From Episyrphus balteatus (Eukaryota > Arthropoda > Insecta > Diptera > Syrphidae): DNA of 64,000 bases. This document shows, piece after piece, positions 45,719 to 57,197 of this stretch; position 1 is the stretch's first letter; every line of letters begins with the position of its first letter. The notes under the pieces were generated by a model. The model was not told where the DNA came from. It searched no databases and saw only the letters and a list, made by a program, of their open reading frames with translations. A program made the position numbers and the translations under genes. The stretch lies in NCBI RefSeq assembly GCF_945859705.1, contig NC_079135.1, forward strand, positions 27,515,679 through 27,579,678. Reading direction: 5' to 3'.

Positions 45719-46989
45719 CATATTAGTTTCCCAATTCGGAGGTCTTAAATTTCAGGTCAAGTAAGGTGAAATTCACGCCATCATTTTATTGATATTTATT
45801 AATTTTCAATTTGAAACATTTGAATATTGAATGTCAAAAATAAATTGCTCTGTCTTAATTTAGTCAATTTGCTAAAACATACTCCTAGCGTGTATTTAAT
45901 TTATAGGGTTTTAGTTAAAATGAATTGGCAAAAAAAAAAAAAAAAAACAAAAATTAATATGTGTTTTTTGTTTATTTTATTGAAACTCAGAACGCATTCT
46001 TTACGCATAATTAATTTATTGATTTTTTATGATATTATTAATATTGTGTTGTAATTTCAACAGCAAGTATTGTTTTTTGTACCCATTTAGTATTTTATTT
46101 ATTAATTAAATTACAAACAAATTTAATTATAAAAAAGTAAAATTTAGTAACTGAAAAAATATCAGAAAAAAAGTTACGCATACGCCACAGTGACCCAGAT
46201 TATACAGTTTTATTTATACTGATGTTCTGCTGTCGTTTGTTAAGCCAATATTAGGTATAAATGATTGAATATTTTCACAATAGAAACCAAGTATTAAAAT
46301 TATTATACTACAACTTTAATACGTGAGAAAGAATCGATGGTTGAGTGATTTGAGCAGTGGCAATAATCAAAAAAATGGATGCAGTTTTGTTTTTAATGGC
46401 TAAATTAGTGTGTTTCAAGGGTTTATAACATGAATCTGCACCTGTCCAAAAAATGCTCTCACCGATATTTCCCCTCATCCTCTGACATAAAAACTCAAAA
46501 AATTTTTTCATTGTTATAATAAATTTTTCATGTTTGCTGCAAGAATTTTTATTGCATTCTCAATTGTATTGAGAGTTACACCAGAACGATTACACTTTTA
46601 TATCATTCTAAAAACAGTTTGACTGCGCTATTAATGTTCTTGTTGAAACTCGCAAAATTTGGCTTTGATTTTTTTTCGTTTTCAACTTCTTATACAAATA
46701 AAACGATAAAATTCGTACGTCCTGGTGCTTTTATTCAAAGGTTTAATTAATGTAGAAAATGTACCATTTTTAGATATTCTTTTCGTCACTTAGAGAAAAA
46801 CATTGGTCTTTCATACTGAGATTTTGTCACCAAGAAATTGGGTAAAACCTCTAAAATGTTTGTTAGTTTTTTTTTTTTTTTTTGAAAAATACAAGGATCT
46901 TATTTTAATTTTATGCAACTTACATTAATTTTAAAATTAAATATTTAGTATCTTAATAATTTAATAAATTAACAAAAAAAATAACAAAG
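45719..46989. other. Gene-free AT-rich stretch
   Basis: It contains GTTACGCATACGCCACAGTG at 46173, the third instance of the shared motif. No supported gene. Confidence 0.5.
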
Positions 46990-47333
46990 GTGACAACAAA
47001 ATCTTAGAGCTACTATATAGAGATACATTTTGCTATCACATGTATCAGGACTCGGATGATAAGAGCCCTTTATATGAACACTTTTGTTGCTCGAGACAGA
47101 AATTTGCTGGTCAATTGCTTTCTTAAACCAAAGTAGCAGCGGTTGGCAAGTGTACCTATTCCTCCGTTTGTTTTCAGCGCTGCGCTGGTGGTGTTACCTC
47201 AAAGTTATGACTGCTTATCTATGGTGATGTTTTGTCCAATACGTTGATGTTGAGTGTATGTTGAGGTATGCTCCTTGGTTTTGCCTACCCATTTTTGCTA
47301 CCTCCGCTTCGAAGCTCACATCAAAAGCACCAC

Positions 47334-48084
47334 CAGCGATGCCAACTGAGGCATAATTATGCCTTTTAGGCATAATTTTATTAATTAAGGCATTGAGGCT
47401 TATTTTTTGCCAAAAAGGCATAATTTTCATCCTACTCTTGATTTATATTTTAAAAGTTTCTTACAATTTTTTAAATATTTTGATAAAAAAGACTAAAAAC
47501 TAATATTTTCTATATCTTTTAAATAAAGGTTGTTCGAAATTTTATCTACAGAATTTGTTTTTACCATTTAACTCTTGGTAGTGTTTAATTTTTCGAAGAA
47601 TTTTTTTCACACTAATAACTTTTACTAGAAAAGAATCTAATTTTGTTGCTGTAAAAAGGTCTAAAACGCTTGCAAATAGGCTAATATTTTGTATTGGTGA
47701 AAAAAATTGGCCGCTAATTTCTTCCAATTATATGAACCAACGTCTTGAAATATTCCTTTCGAAGAAAATAAGTTTCCGTTACTTGACAAATAAGTTGCCT
47801 TAGCCCCGATTTTTCAATCGTCAGTTAGACTATCAGAAGAATAAATTTCAATATAAAAAAATTTATTCCTAGGAATAATCTCTATCTGAAGTTTATCTGA
47901 CTATTGAAAAATTGGCCCTTAATGTATAAATTGATTAAATAAACATTTCGTTTTGTGAACTTGTGTACTTTTTGTATAATTTTTTAAGAATAAAATACGT
48001 TTAAACTGAGGCATAATTTTTTAGAAAAGGCATAATTTTTTTTCAAGTGAGGCATAATTTTGACTGAATGGGTTGGCAACGCTG
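47334..48084. mobile_element. 751-bp hAT element inside the RT pseudogene
   Basis: The ends CAGCGATGCCAAC and the inverted CAGCGTTGCCAAC have a perfect 8-bp duplication AGCACCAC outside (47326-47333, 48085-48092). GAGGCATAATT recurs at both ends as a subterminal repeat. No transposase. It carries its own insert at 47803-47918. Confidence 0.9.
47803..47918. mobile_element. 116-bp PIF/Harbinger-type MITE
   Basis: The ends GCCCCGATTTTTCAATCGTC and inverted GGGCCAATTTTTCAATAGTC have TTA outside both (47800-47802, 47919-47921). Related pieces lie near 20930 and 43397. The inner TTATTCCTAGGAATAA block is shared by the family. Confidence 0.8.
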
Positions 48085-48290
48085 AGCACCACTGACAATT
48101 AGCTTCAAGTGCAAGCAGCTGGACGAACATTCGAAATATGGTGCCTCTGGTGGTGTTGTCTGAGTTCTGTAATTTTCTTTCAAGGATGATGTTACGGAAG
48201 TGAAATGGCAGCGCGTCGTAAAGAGGATCTTTAATGCGATGTTTAAGGCGACTGATTTTTCGAACGTTATCACAGGTCTTCTTTTTTCCG

Positions 48291-48680
48291 ACTTCCAAAA
48301 AGGAGGGGGTATTCAATTTGTCTGTTTTTTTTTGTGTTAATTTTTTATTTTTTTGTTTGTGTTTGTACCTCATAACTTTGGACAGAGTGAACTAATTTTG
48401 ATAATTCTTTTTGTATTGGAAAGCTGATGGCTGCATTTCGGTCCCATTTCAATTTCATTCAATTTCTTGTTTTTTGATAAAAATGATTATTATAAAGATC
48501 GGGCAGACAATAAAGAGGCTCTATTCTGTGGGTATTCTTTTTTCTGATCATAGCCCGTATGCATACAAAATAGTAAATACTTGTACAAGAGAATTATTAA
48601 GTATAAACTATTTTTGGTATATGCACATTCTCAATTTTTATCTTGTCTCACCTCAAACTAGACAATTTTCAGCCTTCTGA
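48291..48680 (+). repeat. CCGACTTCCAAAAAGGAGG repeat
   Basis: It contains TTCCGACTTCCAAAAAGGAG, a GTCTGTTT tract and CCTCATAACTTTGGACAGAG, TGAACTAATTTTGATAATTC. The layout (short microsatellite then a conserved core) resembles the GTCT family elsewhere in the window, but the sequence differs. No ends were defined. Confidence 0.35.
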
Positions 48681-48761
48681 CACTTATTAATCATCTACCT
48701 ATAAATATAATGTTCAGCCAACGGAAGTGTGTATTGATTTTTCATATAAATAAAATGCCTA

Positions 48762-49528
48762 CACCGAAAAAAAAAATTGATAATAACAGCTATCAAATTA
48801 ACATTTTTCAGTGACAAAAGTCGTCCAACAATTAAAATATCAATTTTGATATTTTATCATATCATTTTGACATTTTTTTATTTCAGGTGGAGTAGTGAAA
48901 ATTTCACTTTGACAATTAAAATATCATTTTGACATTTTTTTAAGTTTAAGTGGATAGTGAAAATTTCACTTTGACAATTAAAATGTCAATGTTGACTAGA
49001 TTTTACGTTTTAGTTTATTATAATGAAACCTATTTCTTTCCTTTTCATTTTTATTATTTTTATTATTTTAAGAATTTTCTTTCTTTTTTCAAAACATTAC
49101 TGAAAGGGAATATTCTTTACAAAATAATGGTGATATTATTTTTTCTATTATAGGTGATAATAATTGTTTTGTTATTTTCTTCCAAACTATGTGAAGTAAA
49201 ATCTTAGTGTGGATCAAATTTTCTCAGTAAATCATACATTTTACTTCGAAAAAACACAAAGCGCCTTTAAATTAGTACACATTAAGAATTTTTTATTTAA
49301 TATTTTTCAATAATTTGGAATGAGAATTTGATATGAAAAAATGATAATAAAATATCAAAAAAAATTTCCAAAATGTGACATTTAAATATCATCCTGATAA
49401 TAAAAATGTTGTTTTAACATTTTAAATATCATTAAACACATTTTATAGAGCATTTTTGGCTGATATTTAAAAAATGTTAATTTGATATTTAAAAAATGTT
49501 AAATTGATATTGGTTTTTATTTTCAGTG
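48762..49528. mobile_element. 767-bp TA-flanked MITE, copy B (inverted)
   Basis: Reverse complement of 44950-45716, with its own TA on both sides (48760-48761, 49529-49530). The sequence and length appear identical wherever compared, so both copies are young. Together they form an inverted repeat with about 3 kb between. Confidence 0.85.
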
Positions 49529-49530
49529 TA

Positions 49531-52161
49531 TAAACAAAAACAAAACAAAAAATCTACCAGGAAAATAAGGGCAACCATAATGATTTGTTTACGTTCTCAA
49601 GGACTTTCCTCTATAAAAAAAAAACATGTTGGAACAAAAATGCGTATCAAAGAGGCAACCTTACCTAAATTTAAAAAACATACAAACAAAAATATGTATA
49701 CGCATTTTCCAAGCAATCCTACTCAAAATGTTAAAAACTTTGTCATAGTATAGGTTAACTCACTGATAAAATGATAACAAAAATATTAAAACTCATTTTT
49801 CCACTCAAAACTTGAGTTTTCATGGAGTAAAAATCTTATAAATCCACTTAAAGAGGAAAAATCATATCTTTTTATTTTTCTTTTTTAATCAGCAACATTT
49901 TTTGTATGTATTTGTGAGAAAAACTCTGATAGAGAATAATATAATAAAAAAAAAAAAAAACTTCAACCGAAAGAGAGAGTGAGCGAATATAAATTCAGCT
50001 GATTTCTCTCGTCATCTTTGGTCTTTAATATGAGAAAATAAATAAAATAAAAAAAAAAAATTACAGAGATGAGATGAGAGTGAAACGTAAGAAAAAAAAA
50101 AAACAAAAACACAACAAAAAAATGTAAATAGAATGAAAAGACTTGTGTGAAAGAAAGAAAATTTAACAATCACTTAAACTGCAAAGATAACAATGACAAT
50201 AATGATTTTTTGGGAAATTAATGGTTAAAGATGGTGAGGTGGTTTTAAGTTGCTGAAGAACTACCGAAATTCTTTTGGGGAAAAATGCATTCGAAAGAAA
50301 AATTCAAAACGAAATGGAAAACGGTTTTTTTTTTTGTTTTATTTTCCATTCAACATTTACACCAATACCAACTTAATATTATTCTCCACATTGTGAATAA
50401 GTTATATTCGAATGAAAAGAAGAGGCAACAGAAAAAATATACAAAAAAAAAGCAAAAAAAAAGTTGAAATACTCCACCGAAAATCGAAAACCGAGGAGTA
50501 ATTTTCATTCTAGATACAATTCACAGCTCAGTTCCAATTCGCTTTTGCTCGAGTGTGGGACGAGATTTGTCCGTTTTTCTTCGCTTTTTTCGCTTATAAA
50601 GTTGCTCTTGGTTTTTTGGTTGATTTTTGTCGAAACCGTATTTTACCCCCGGTCTATCTCAATCATACTCAACTCACTGTATGTCGACAAAAGATACAAT
50701 TATTATTATTATCTCTTCGAAAAATTAAAAATCGTGTTTCGTTGAGAAATTGATGAAGTTTTTTTTTTTTGATGGAAATTTAATGTAAAAAGTAATAAAA
50801 TAATTTATTTAAAATTGTTGATTATTTTATAAAACAAAAATTGTTTCTCAATTTGAATTTTTTCTGTTGATTATAATTCACATTTTTTGTCGTAAAATTA
50901 TGGGCTTTTCGGCTACTTAAAAAAAAAAAATCTGAAAAAGGAATTTTTACGACTTGAAATGTTAAAAAGAAAACAGTTTTGTGCTGGACTGATACGTATC
51001 GGTATTTTGTTTGATTTTTTTTATTTTGATTATTGTCAAATCCAAATGTATCTCATAAATCATTTTGTATTGAATGTTGGGGGAAGAATTTCAATTTTCA
51101 ACATTTTCATTAAATTGTTTCGTTTTCCTTTTTTTGGAATTTTCTTCTTCTTCTTGTGGGTCTGTCTGTGTTGTTGTTTTTTTCTTTTATAATTTTTTTT
51201 GTTGTTGTTGTGTTTTATGGTTGTTGCTGGATTGTGCGAGTTTTTTTTTTTTCGTCGTGTTAAGAAAAGAGAATTAATTGAGAGCAATTGCTGCAGATTA
51301 TCGCATTTTTATACACTGCACATTGCATCTGAAAGATTGGACTTAATGGTGTCTGTTGTTTTTAATAAAGAAACACAGTTTTTTTTTTTGTTATTAAACA
51401 AAAAGTGTTAAACAATGAGAAGTGATTACATTTTTAAGATTGTCTAGCAGCACCTACCCTAAATCAGCTGATTTAATAAGCGGTGTTTATTGATTTTTTT
51501 GATGGTTGATAGAAAATGGAAATAAAAACAAAAAAATACACACACAATTATTTTCTAGGTATATATAGGGGTGTTCCTCAACACACCTACTTCTAGGTTT
51601 CTCTATCTATATAAAAATAAACAACATGTGTTACATTATTTTTTTTTTTTTTTGTAGGTATTTTTGTTGGAAAATTTTTTGTTTGTTTAATTTTTTTTTT
51701 GTTTTTGAAATTTTGTTTGACTCGTGCTCTAGGTGAAGTTTATTATTAAATGTTTGACTCAATAAAACGATAACAACAAATTTGTTTAGGTTTTTTTTTT
51801 TTTGTTTTATAAACAAGGCAAAATGCATGCAGATGGTGAAAGATTTTTTATATTTTTTATAGGTATTTGAAGGAAGGTCTGATTTGTTTAAGTTGATTGT
51901 ACATCAGGCTATCAGAAATGTTAAGTTTTAAAAAAATTAAAGTATTAAAATTACTTTATCACTGGCTAAAATTTGTCAGTAAAGTTTTAATGATATGTGA
52001 AATTGTGAAAACATTCTAGAAATTGATGTTAATCCCAACTGCCTTGCATGCTTTAAACGGTCAGTTTTCTTACTCTTAAAACCTATCGTCGAGCTGAAAT
52101 TTGAATTTTTTTTTTTTTTTAATTGAACAACTCGTGGATATTTTTTGCTTTGCTTAGAGTA
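49531..52161. other. Gene-free stretch, possible promoter region near 50.5 kb
   Basis: 49.96-50.75 kb has GAGAGAGAGTGAG (about 49970), a TCAGTT initiator-like site (50528-50533) with GGACG 28-32 bases downstream (one base off ideal DPE spacing), and a palindromic AATCAGCTGATT at 51462. No TATA box or supported exon. A TATA-less promoter is conceivable. Confidence 0.25.
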
Positions 52162-53014
52162 GGGGAGAGGTGCGGACAGTGAGACACCCTTTTTTTAAAT
52201 TGGTATATCTTAGAATGTTTTCAAGATAATTTAACGAAACTTTGAAGTCAGTTTAAGACATATTTTATCTTAATGTTGCAAAAAAACTTGTAGTTAAAGA
52301 ATGAATGAGAGCATCACATTGGACTAAAATGTAGAAAAAGTCAAAAGGTCTCACTGTTTGCAAAGGGTGCGATCAGTGAGACATTATTAGGTGAAAAAAA
52401 ATTTACGAAAACGTCAAATAATTAGGTAATTGACAAGTATATAATTAATTAATTTATGTTACTTTAACCCATTTTTTTCAAAAAATGTAACAAAAAGCCC
52501 AAAAAAAAACGAAAGAAAAAACACTACGAAATCATATTGAAGTCATGCTAAAATAATAGATTTTTTTTTTAAATCTTATGTCTCACTGTTTGCTTTTTTA
52601 AAAATCTATGTCTCACTGTTTGCTTTTTAATAATGTCTCACAGTTTACTTTTTGTCATTTTTCGGAAAAATATAAAATTACAAAAAACTAGAAGGAATTC
52701 TAATTACATGATATTTTTTTATGAAAGAACATATAAATATAATGCATATGTAAAAAAAGTTCTGTCCACTAACCAGATTTTTTTGTGTTATACACTCTTC
52801 TTCTAACACTCAAAAAACTACTTTCACCTGATTTTGTGTGATATTTTACGGTGTAGGAAAATGGACAGCTTAAATTTAGTTCGGACAAAATTAAAAGACG
52901 CAGACGAGGAAATAAACGTTTTGACTCAAACTAGCGTTACTGTGCTTATTTTCAGGAAAGAGAAAAATGGATTGTCTCACTGTTTGCACTGTCTCACTGT
53001 TTGCACCTTTCCCC
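52162..53014. mobile_element. TA-flanked GGGGAGAGGTGC element with CTCACTGTTTGC array
   Basis: The ends GGGGAGAGGTGCGGACAGTG, AGACA and inverted GGGGAAAGGTGCAAACAGTG, AGACA have TA outside both. TCTCACTGTTTGC recurs at least six times internally. A short frame beginning MDSLNLVRTKLKDADEE at 52861 has protein-like composition and might be a captured or residual coding piece, but I do not recognise it. Confidence 0.75.
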
Positions 53015-53422
53015 TATAGCAAAGTAGAGAATATCCATGAGTTGGACATGTACTGGACAGTAGAAAGGAAAAGTAAAGTACCTAACCTACCTATAAACCT
53101 TCTCTGAGACAATTCTGCCAAGAAAACTGTGGTAGGTAGTTAATAAAAAGTAACGCTTACGTTAAAAAAATTTTTTTTATTTTTATGAATTTTTTTAATC
53201 CAATTTCGGTTAGAAGGTCTATAAGTTAATTGAACATAATGCCACATGTCACCACTTCAAAGTTCACGACAATAGTGATGCTTACAGAAATTTTAGGTGT
53301 TAAATATTTTGTGGGCACAGCTTAGTAAGAATCTTAATTGTTTTGTGGTATTTTACGGTGAGAACTTAAGTTTTAAACTCTTAATATTAGCAAACCATTC
53401 AAGTTCCCCGAAAGATAATGAT

Positions 53423-53468
53423 TAGTGCGATGGGCTGTCACGCCATCCATAGGTTTAGGCTCGAATCC
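53423..53468 (+). repeat. tRNA-like Pol III A and B boxes (SINE or tRNA relic)
   Basis: TAGTGCGATGGG (53423-53434) resembles an A box and GGCTCGAATCC (53458-53468) a B box, with normal spacing. Between them GATGG...CCATC could form an anticodon-like stem around CTGTCAC, but the loop is too long. No acceptor stem is formed, so it is not a functional tRNA. Confidence 0.35.
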
Positions 53469-53999
53469 AATCCCACTGCATAGACATTTTTAGTTTTCGG
53501 CACGTTTATTTTGAAATACAAGTATCCACTTCCATGAAAAAGTTGACACGAATTTTGAACAAATTATGCAGACTTTTTTGATTTTTCCATTAGCAAATCA
53601 CTATTTACAAATGGCAACTCTTTATGCAAGTTGCAAGAAAAGATCCCTTACACCCTTATGGCTACAAATTTTAGTTAGGGTGTATAAGTGATCCAAAAGC
53701 ATTTTTGAATATTTAGACAAACTTCGTTCATCTTTTCTATACAATTGTTACAATAAATGGCAGGTAACATGAGTTACTAAATAAATTTAATGTGAGTTAC
53801 CTAAATATTTTCAAATTTTTCCTCGAAATGCTGAACAAATATTTGTTTTGTCAAAACTTTTGTCCGATTAATGTAACGTGTAACGCTAAAAAAAAAATGT
53901 TTTACTGAACTATGAAAGTCCATATCCATACTTTATTAATGAACAGTATTTTTTTTACCAATTTATATTAAGTCTGACGACTAAATCTATATTTATGTA
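53469..53999. other. Gene-free AT-rich stretch
   Basis: No gene, RNA or paired repeat seen. Confidence 0.5.
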
Positions 54000-54428
54000 C
54001 AGTAGTCCCTCGATAATGTGAATTTCTCTAAAATGTGAATCGCCAAAAATTTTCATTGTCATCTCTATAATGTGAATTTTGAAAATTTTTAGACTCTGTA
54101 ATGTGAATTTCTTTTATAATAGCTTGTGTGTTTTTTTCTTGTTCGTGCACGCAATTTTTTTTATAATTCTGAATAATGGACAACGTCTAGATAAATCTTA
54201 AGAAATATTGAATGCGATGACTTTTTTTTTGAAGTTTTGAAATGGAGTGTACTCGTAATTAATTTTATTTTTTGATTTTTTATTTATCTTTGAAATTTAT
54301 TTTTTCATTGCTTATAAATATTGTTTTAATCAGTTTAGTTAGAATTGGAAAAAGTTCCAGTAATGTGAATCCCTCTAAAATCCGAAAACACCTTGTTTTA
54401 ATTAGTGCACATTATCGAGGGACTACTG
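54000..54428. mobile_element. 429-bp pogo/Tigger-like element
   Basis: The ends CAGTAGTCCCTCGATAATGT and inverted CAGTAGTCCCTCGATAATGT (followed by G) match, with TA on both sides (53998-53999, 54429-54430). (T)AATGTGAATTT recurs five times near the left end, probably transposase-binding sites. CAGT ends with TA duplication fit pogo. No transposase remains. Confidence 0.85.
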
Positions 54429-54430
54429 TA

Positions 54431-56425
54431 TTAGTAACTTTTCTGAATGTAACGTGAGTTACAATGGAATTGCCCATCTCAAAACGCGCCAGAGTAATTT
54501 AGACTTCGCATCGGTTAGTCTTTCAGGGTGCCATCCGTTAGGTCCGTTTAGTTTTAGTACTTCGCTAAAATATGAAAACTGTTTAGTTTTTAGAGTGTGG
54601 ATTAAATGCTTTAAAAAAAGAGTACACAATCTCCAAAAAAAATAATTGAATTTGACAAAAGTCATATTTCAGCAGCAAGAAACTCCTTGGGCTAAATTTT
54701 TCAGGAGGGAAGATAAATCTTCTCTCTCGTGAGACATTTTTTTTTTTACGTAAAACACACTTTGGGTTCAAACACGCTTTGGGTTAAAAATATTCACATT
54801 ATTTTTTGAATTTTTGAAATGTGCAAACCTATTAAAATTATTAGAAACATCAACATTCTTTTAGAGGAAAAATTGAAGGAATTAAAATGTTTTCTCTAAT
54901 TGCATTGCCCAATATTTTTTCAAATATATTCCATCTATTGAATTCCTTCGAAAATTAATTAAAATTGTCAATTCTATAGACAAAATAAATCGAAAAACAA
55001 AAAGAAATAACGTCGACAGAGAACATGAATAATATCTTTTCGTCCTGAAATTTTCAAAATTTAAAATCAGATCAGATCGGACTAGATCAAATTTATTTCT
55101 AATATTTCCAAATATCTATGGGAATAGAGTCGAACAAAAGGTAGATTTTGATGGTGGTGAAATTACAGGGTTTTTAACAGCATTTCTCTAATTTTTAAGT
55201 CCATCATCATTCAATTTTGGAGTCAATTCAACATTTTTTTTAAATAAAATTTAAAGATAAATAAGTAAAAAGATGTATTTTGGGGCTTCCTCTGAAACAA
55301 AATGATCAAATAATGATTAAAATTGAGTTGGAAATATGAATTTTCACTTTTTAAAAATTTCCTCGAAAATTTACAGTGTTTATAATAAAATTTGTTAAAT
55401 TTTAAATATACTTCTTTTATTTTCATCTTTCATAATTCTTTTATGATTTTCGACTGTTCTCTGTTGTTCTTTGTCCCAAATAACTCAATTGCTAAGTAAA
55501 CACTACGAGTTCAAGTAAGAAAAAATAATCCATAGGTATATCTTAAGGTTTTATCTTGTGTGTATGTTTAAATAAGAACGGTAAATAATTTAATCTATGA
55601 GATAAGTTGCTTCTTTTAACCCACAAGACACTTTTGTTTATTTGTCGGCTGTTGTAATACTTTCCTTTTAGCAATAAATGGGTTTGTTTAATTTTTGTCT
55701 TGATGAACATCCAAGGAAATAATTTTTACAGAAAAACAACATTTCATTGTTTTCTTTATTTAATTTGTATATGGTTTACAATAAAATTTTTGTTCTTACT
55801 TTCCAAAATATATTCTCAAATTCAAACTTTGGTTTTTTTTTTCTTTTTAGATCGATGTACTGCCAACACTGCCGCGCACCGCCCGCCGTTTGTTTGTAAA
55901 TCTCATTAATGTGCATCCATATTTACTTTCTCACAAAAGTTATAAATAATATCTGCCAGTAAATTTTAAAAAGAAAAAAAAAAGTATATAATTGATTGAA
56001 GTGATCATTTGGAAAGTGCTTAGAAATATTGCAATTAACTTTGGCATTGAAAATAAATCATTAGTGGTTTAGGTTTTTTTTTGTTATTGTTTTATGATTT
56101 ATATTGAGTTTATGTGAAAATGCATTTATAAAAAAACACCAAAATAACGCTTAAGGAATTTAACAAAAGTAAGTAAAATATTGATTCATTTTAAGTTTTG
56201 TTTTATATTTGTTTATAATAAAAAAAATTTAAAGTTCTATTAAATAAAATATTACATTATTTAAGAGGTAAAAAGTGGCATTTTGCAAATACTTAAAACT
56301 AAAAACAGAACAAACCAAACTAAATTCGAAACAAACATTTTAATAAACAACGAATACAAATGTTAAACATGCTCAAAAGCCCTCAGAAATATCTCCGATT
56401 AAAAAAAAATGTTTTTATACTTATA
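54431..56425. other. Gene-free stretch with one exon-like block
   Basis: Mostly AT-rich. At 55832-55850 a polypyrimidine tract ends in TTTTTAG and is followed by a GC-rich block, ATCGATGTACTGCCAACACT then GCCGCGCACCGCCCGCC (55851-55887). This could be a short untranslated exon or, given ATCGATG and CAACACTG, a housekeeping-type core promoter. No open frame supports either. Confidence 0.3.
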
Positions 56426-56769
56426 GGGGAAGTGGGGGCAAGACCGCCCCTTTAGTGTTTAAACGTCTTAAAAACCAATAAAAAACATCTTTTACTTAAA
56501 ATAAAGTGTTTATTCATTAATTTTAATGTTTTTTTGTAGAAAAAAAATAATGAACAAAAGATAATACATTTTGAAAAACATCTAACAAAAAAACGGTCTT
56601 GTCCCCATGAAAAAACACAAAATTTACTATAACTTTTCGGGCTTTCAACCAAACTTACTCATACTCACAGACATAATCGATCTTACCAGAAGTCATTTAT
56701 TTTATATTACAAGTCATGCCAATTTAATTTTTTTTCACAAAAATAGTACAAAAACGGTCTACCTTCCCC
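56426..56769. mobile_element. 344-bp TA-flanked GGGGAAG element
   Basis: The left end GGGGAAGTGGGGGCAAGACC and inverted right end GGGGAAGGTAGACCG have TA on both sides (56424-56425, 56770-56771). ACGGTCTTGTCCCC occurs again internally at 56592. End style is shared with 24244 and 52162. Confidence 0.7.
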
Positions 56770-56913
56770 TACCTAATTTTTTTTTATATTAATTATTATT
56801 AGCCTTTAGAAGCAGGAAATAATTTTTATATTATAAAAAATGTGTTTTGGCATAAGAGACAACAAAAAAAAGTAAACAACAAAAGATGGAGGCGGTCCGC
56901 AATTGATACTTAA

Positions 56914-57193
56914 CCTTCCCTCCTCCCTCTGGGGTATGAGATACCCCAGAAAAATTTGTAAAATCGAATTTTTTCTCTAAGTATATTTTTTAAATATTTT
57001 TTTTGTGTAGAAAGTATTTACTTTTTAATTGTTTGAGTGAAAAATATTATATGAAATCGGTGTACTAAAAATATAAATGATGAATAAAAAATAAATTAGT
57101 TTTTATAATATAGTTTTTAAATATTTATGATTGGGGTATGTCATACCCCAGTTGGAGGAAAGTGTAAGAAAAAATAAGATGGAGGAGGGAAGG
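56914..57193. mobile_element. 280-bp piggyBac-like MITE
   Basis: The ends CCTTCCCTCCTCC(C/A)TCT are inverted and bounded by TTAA (56910-56913, 57194-57197). Two 17-base near-palindromes, GGGGTATGAGATACCCC (56931-56947) and GGGGTATGTCATACCCC (57133-57149), sit subterminally, as internal palindromes do in other piggyBac-like elements. Confidence 0.85.
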
Positions 57194-57197
57194 TTAA

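Larger units (their letters stand above)
46990..48290 (-). pseudogene. LINE reverse transcriptase pseudogene split by a hAT element
   Basis: On the minus strand the part upstream of the insertion (48290 to 48085) reads LQNSDNTTRGTIFRMFVQLL, the stretch preceding the catalytic ADD motif in several LINE families. The part after it (47333 to about 47000) reads FEAEVAKMG, TSTYWTKHHHR and then CYFGLRKQLTSKFLSRATK, which matches the region after the catalytic core. Frameshifts and stops are present, and the ADD region itself is not recognisable. The 8-bp duplication of the hAT element interrupts it between the two halves. Confidence 0.65.

Noticed and set aside
48043..48373. Two overlapping minus-strand frames (129 and 76 codons) as genes
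   Set aside because: Part is the LINE pseudogene and part is hAT element sequence; the frames cross the insertion junction by chance.
53423..53468. A functional tRNA
   Set aside because: A/B-box-like sequences are present but no acceptor stem or proper anticodon arm forms.
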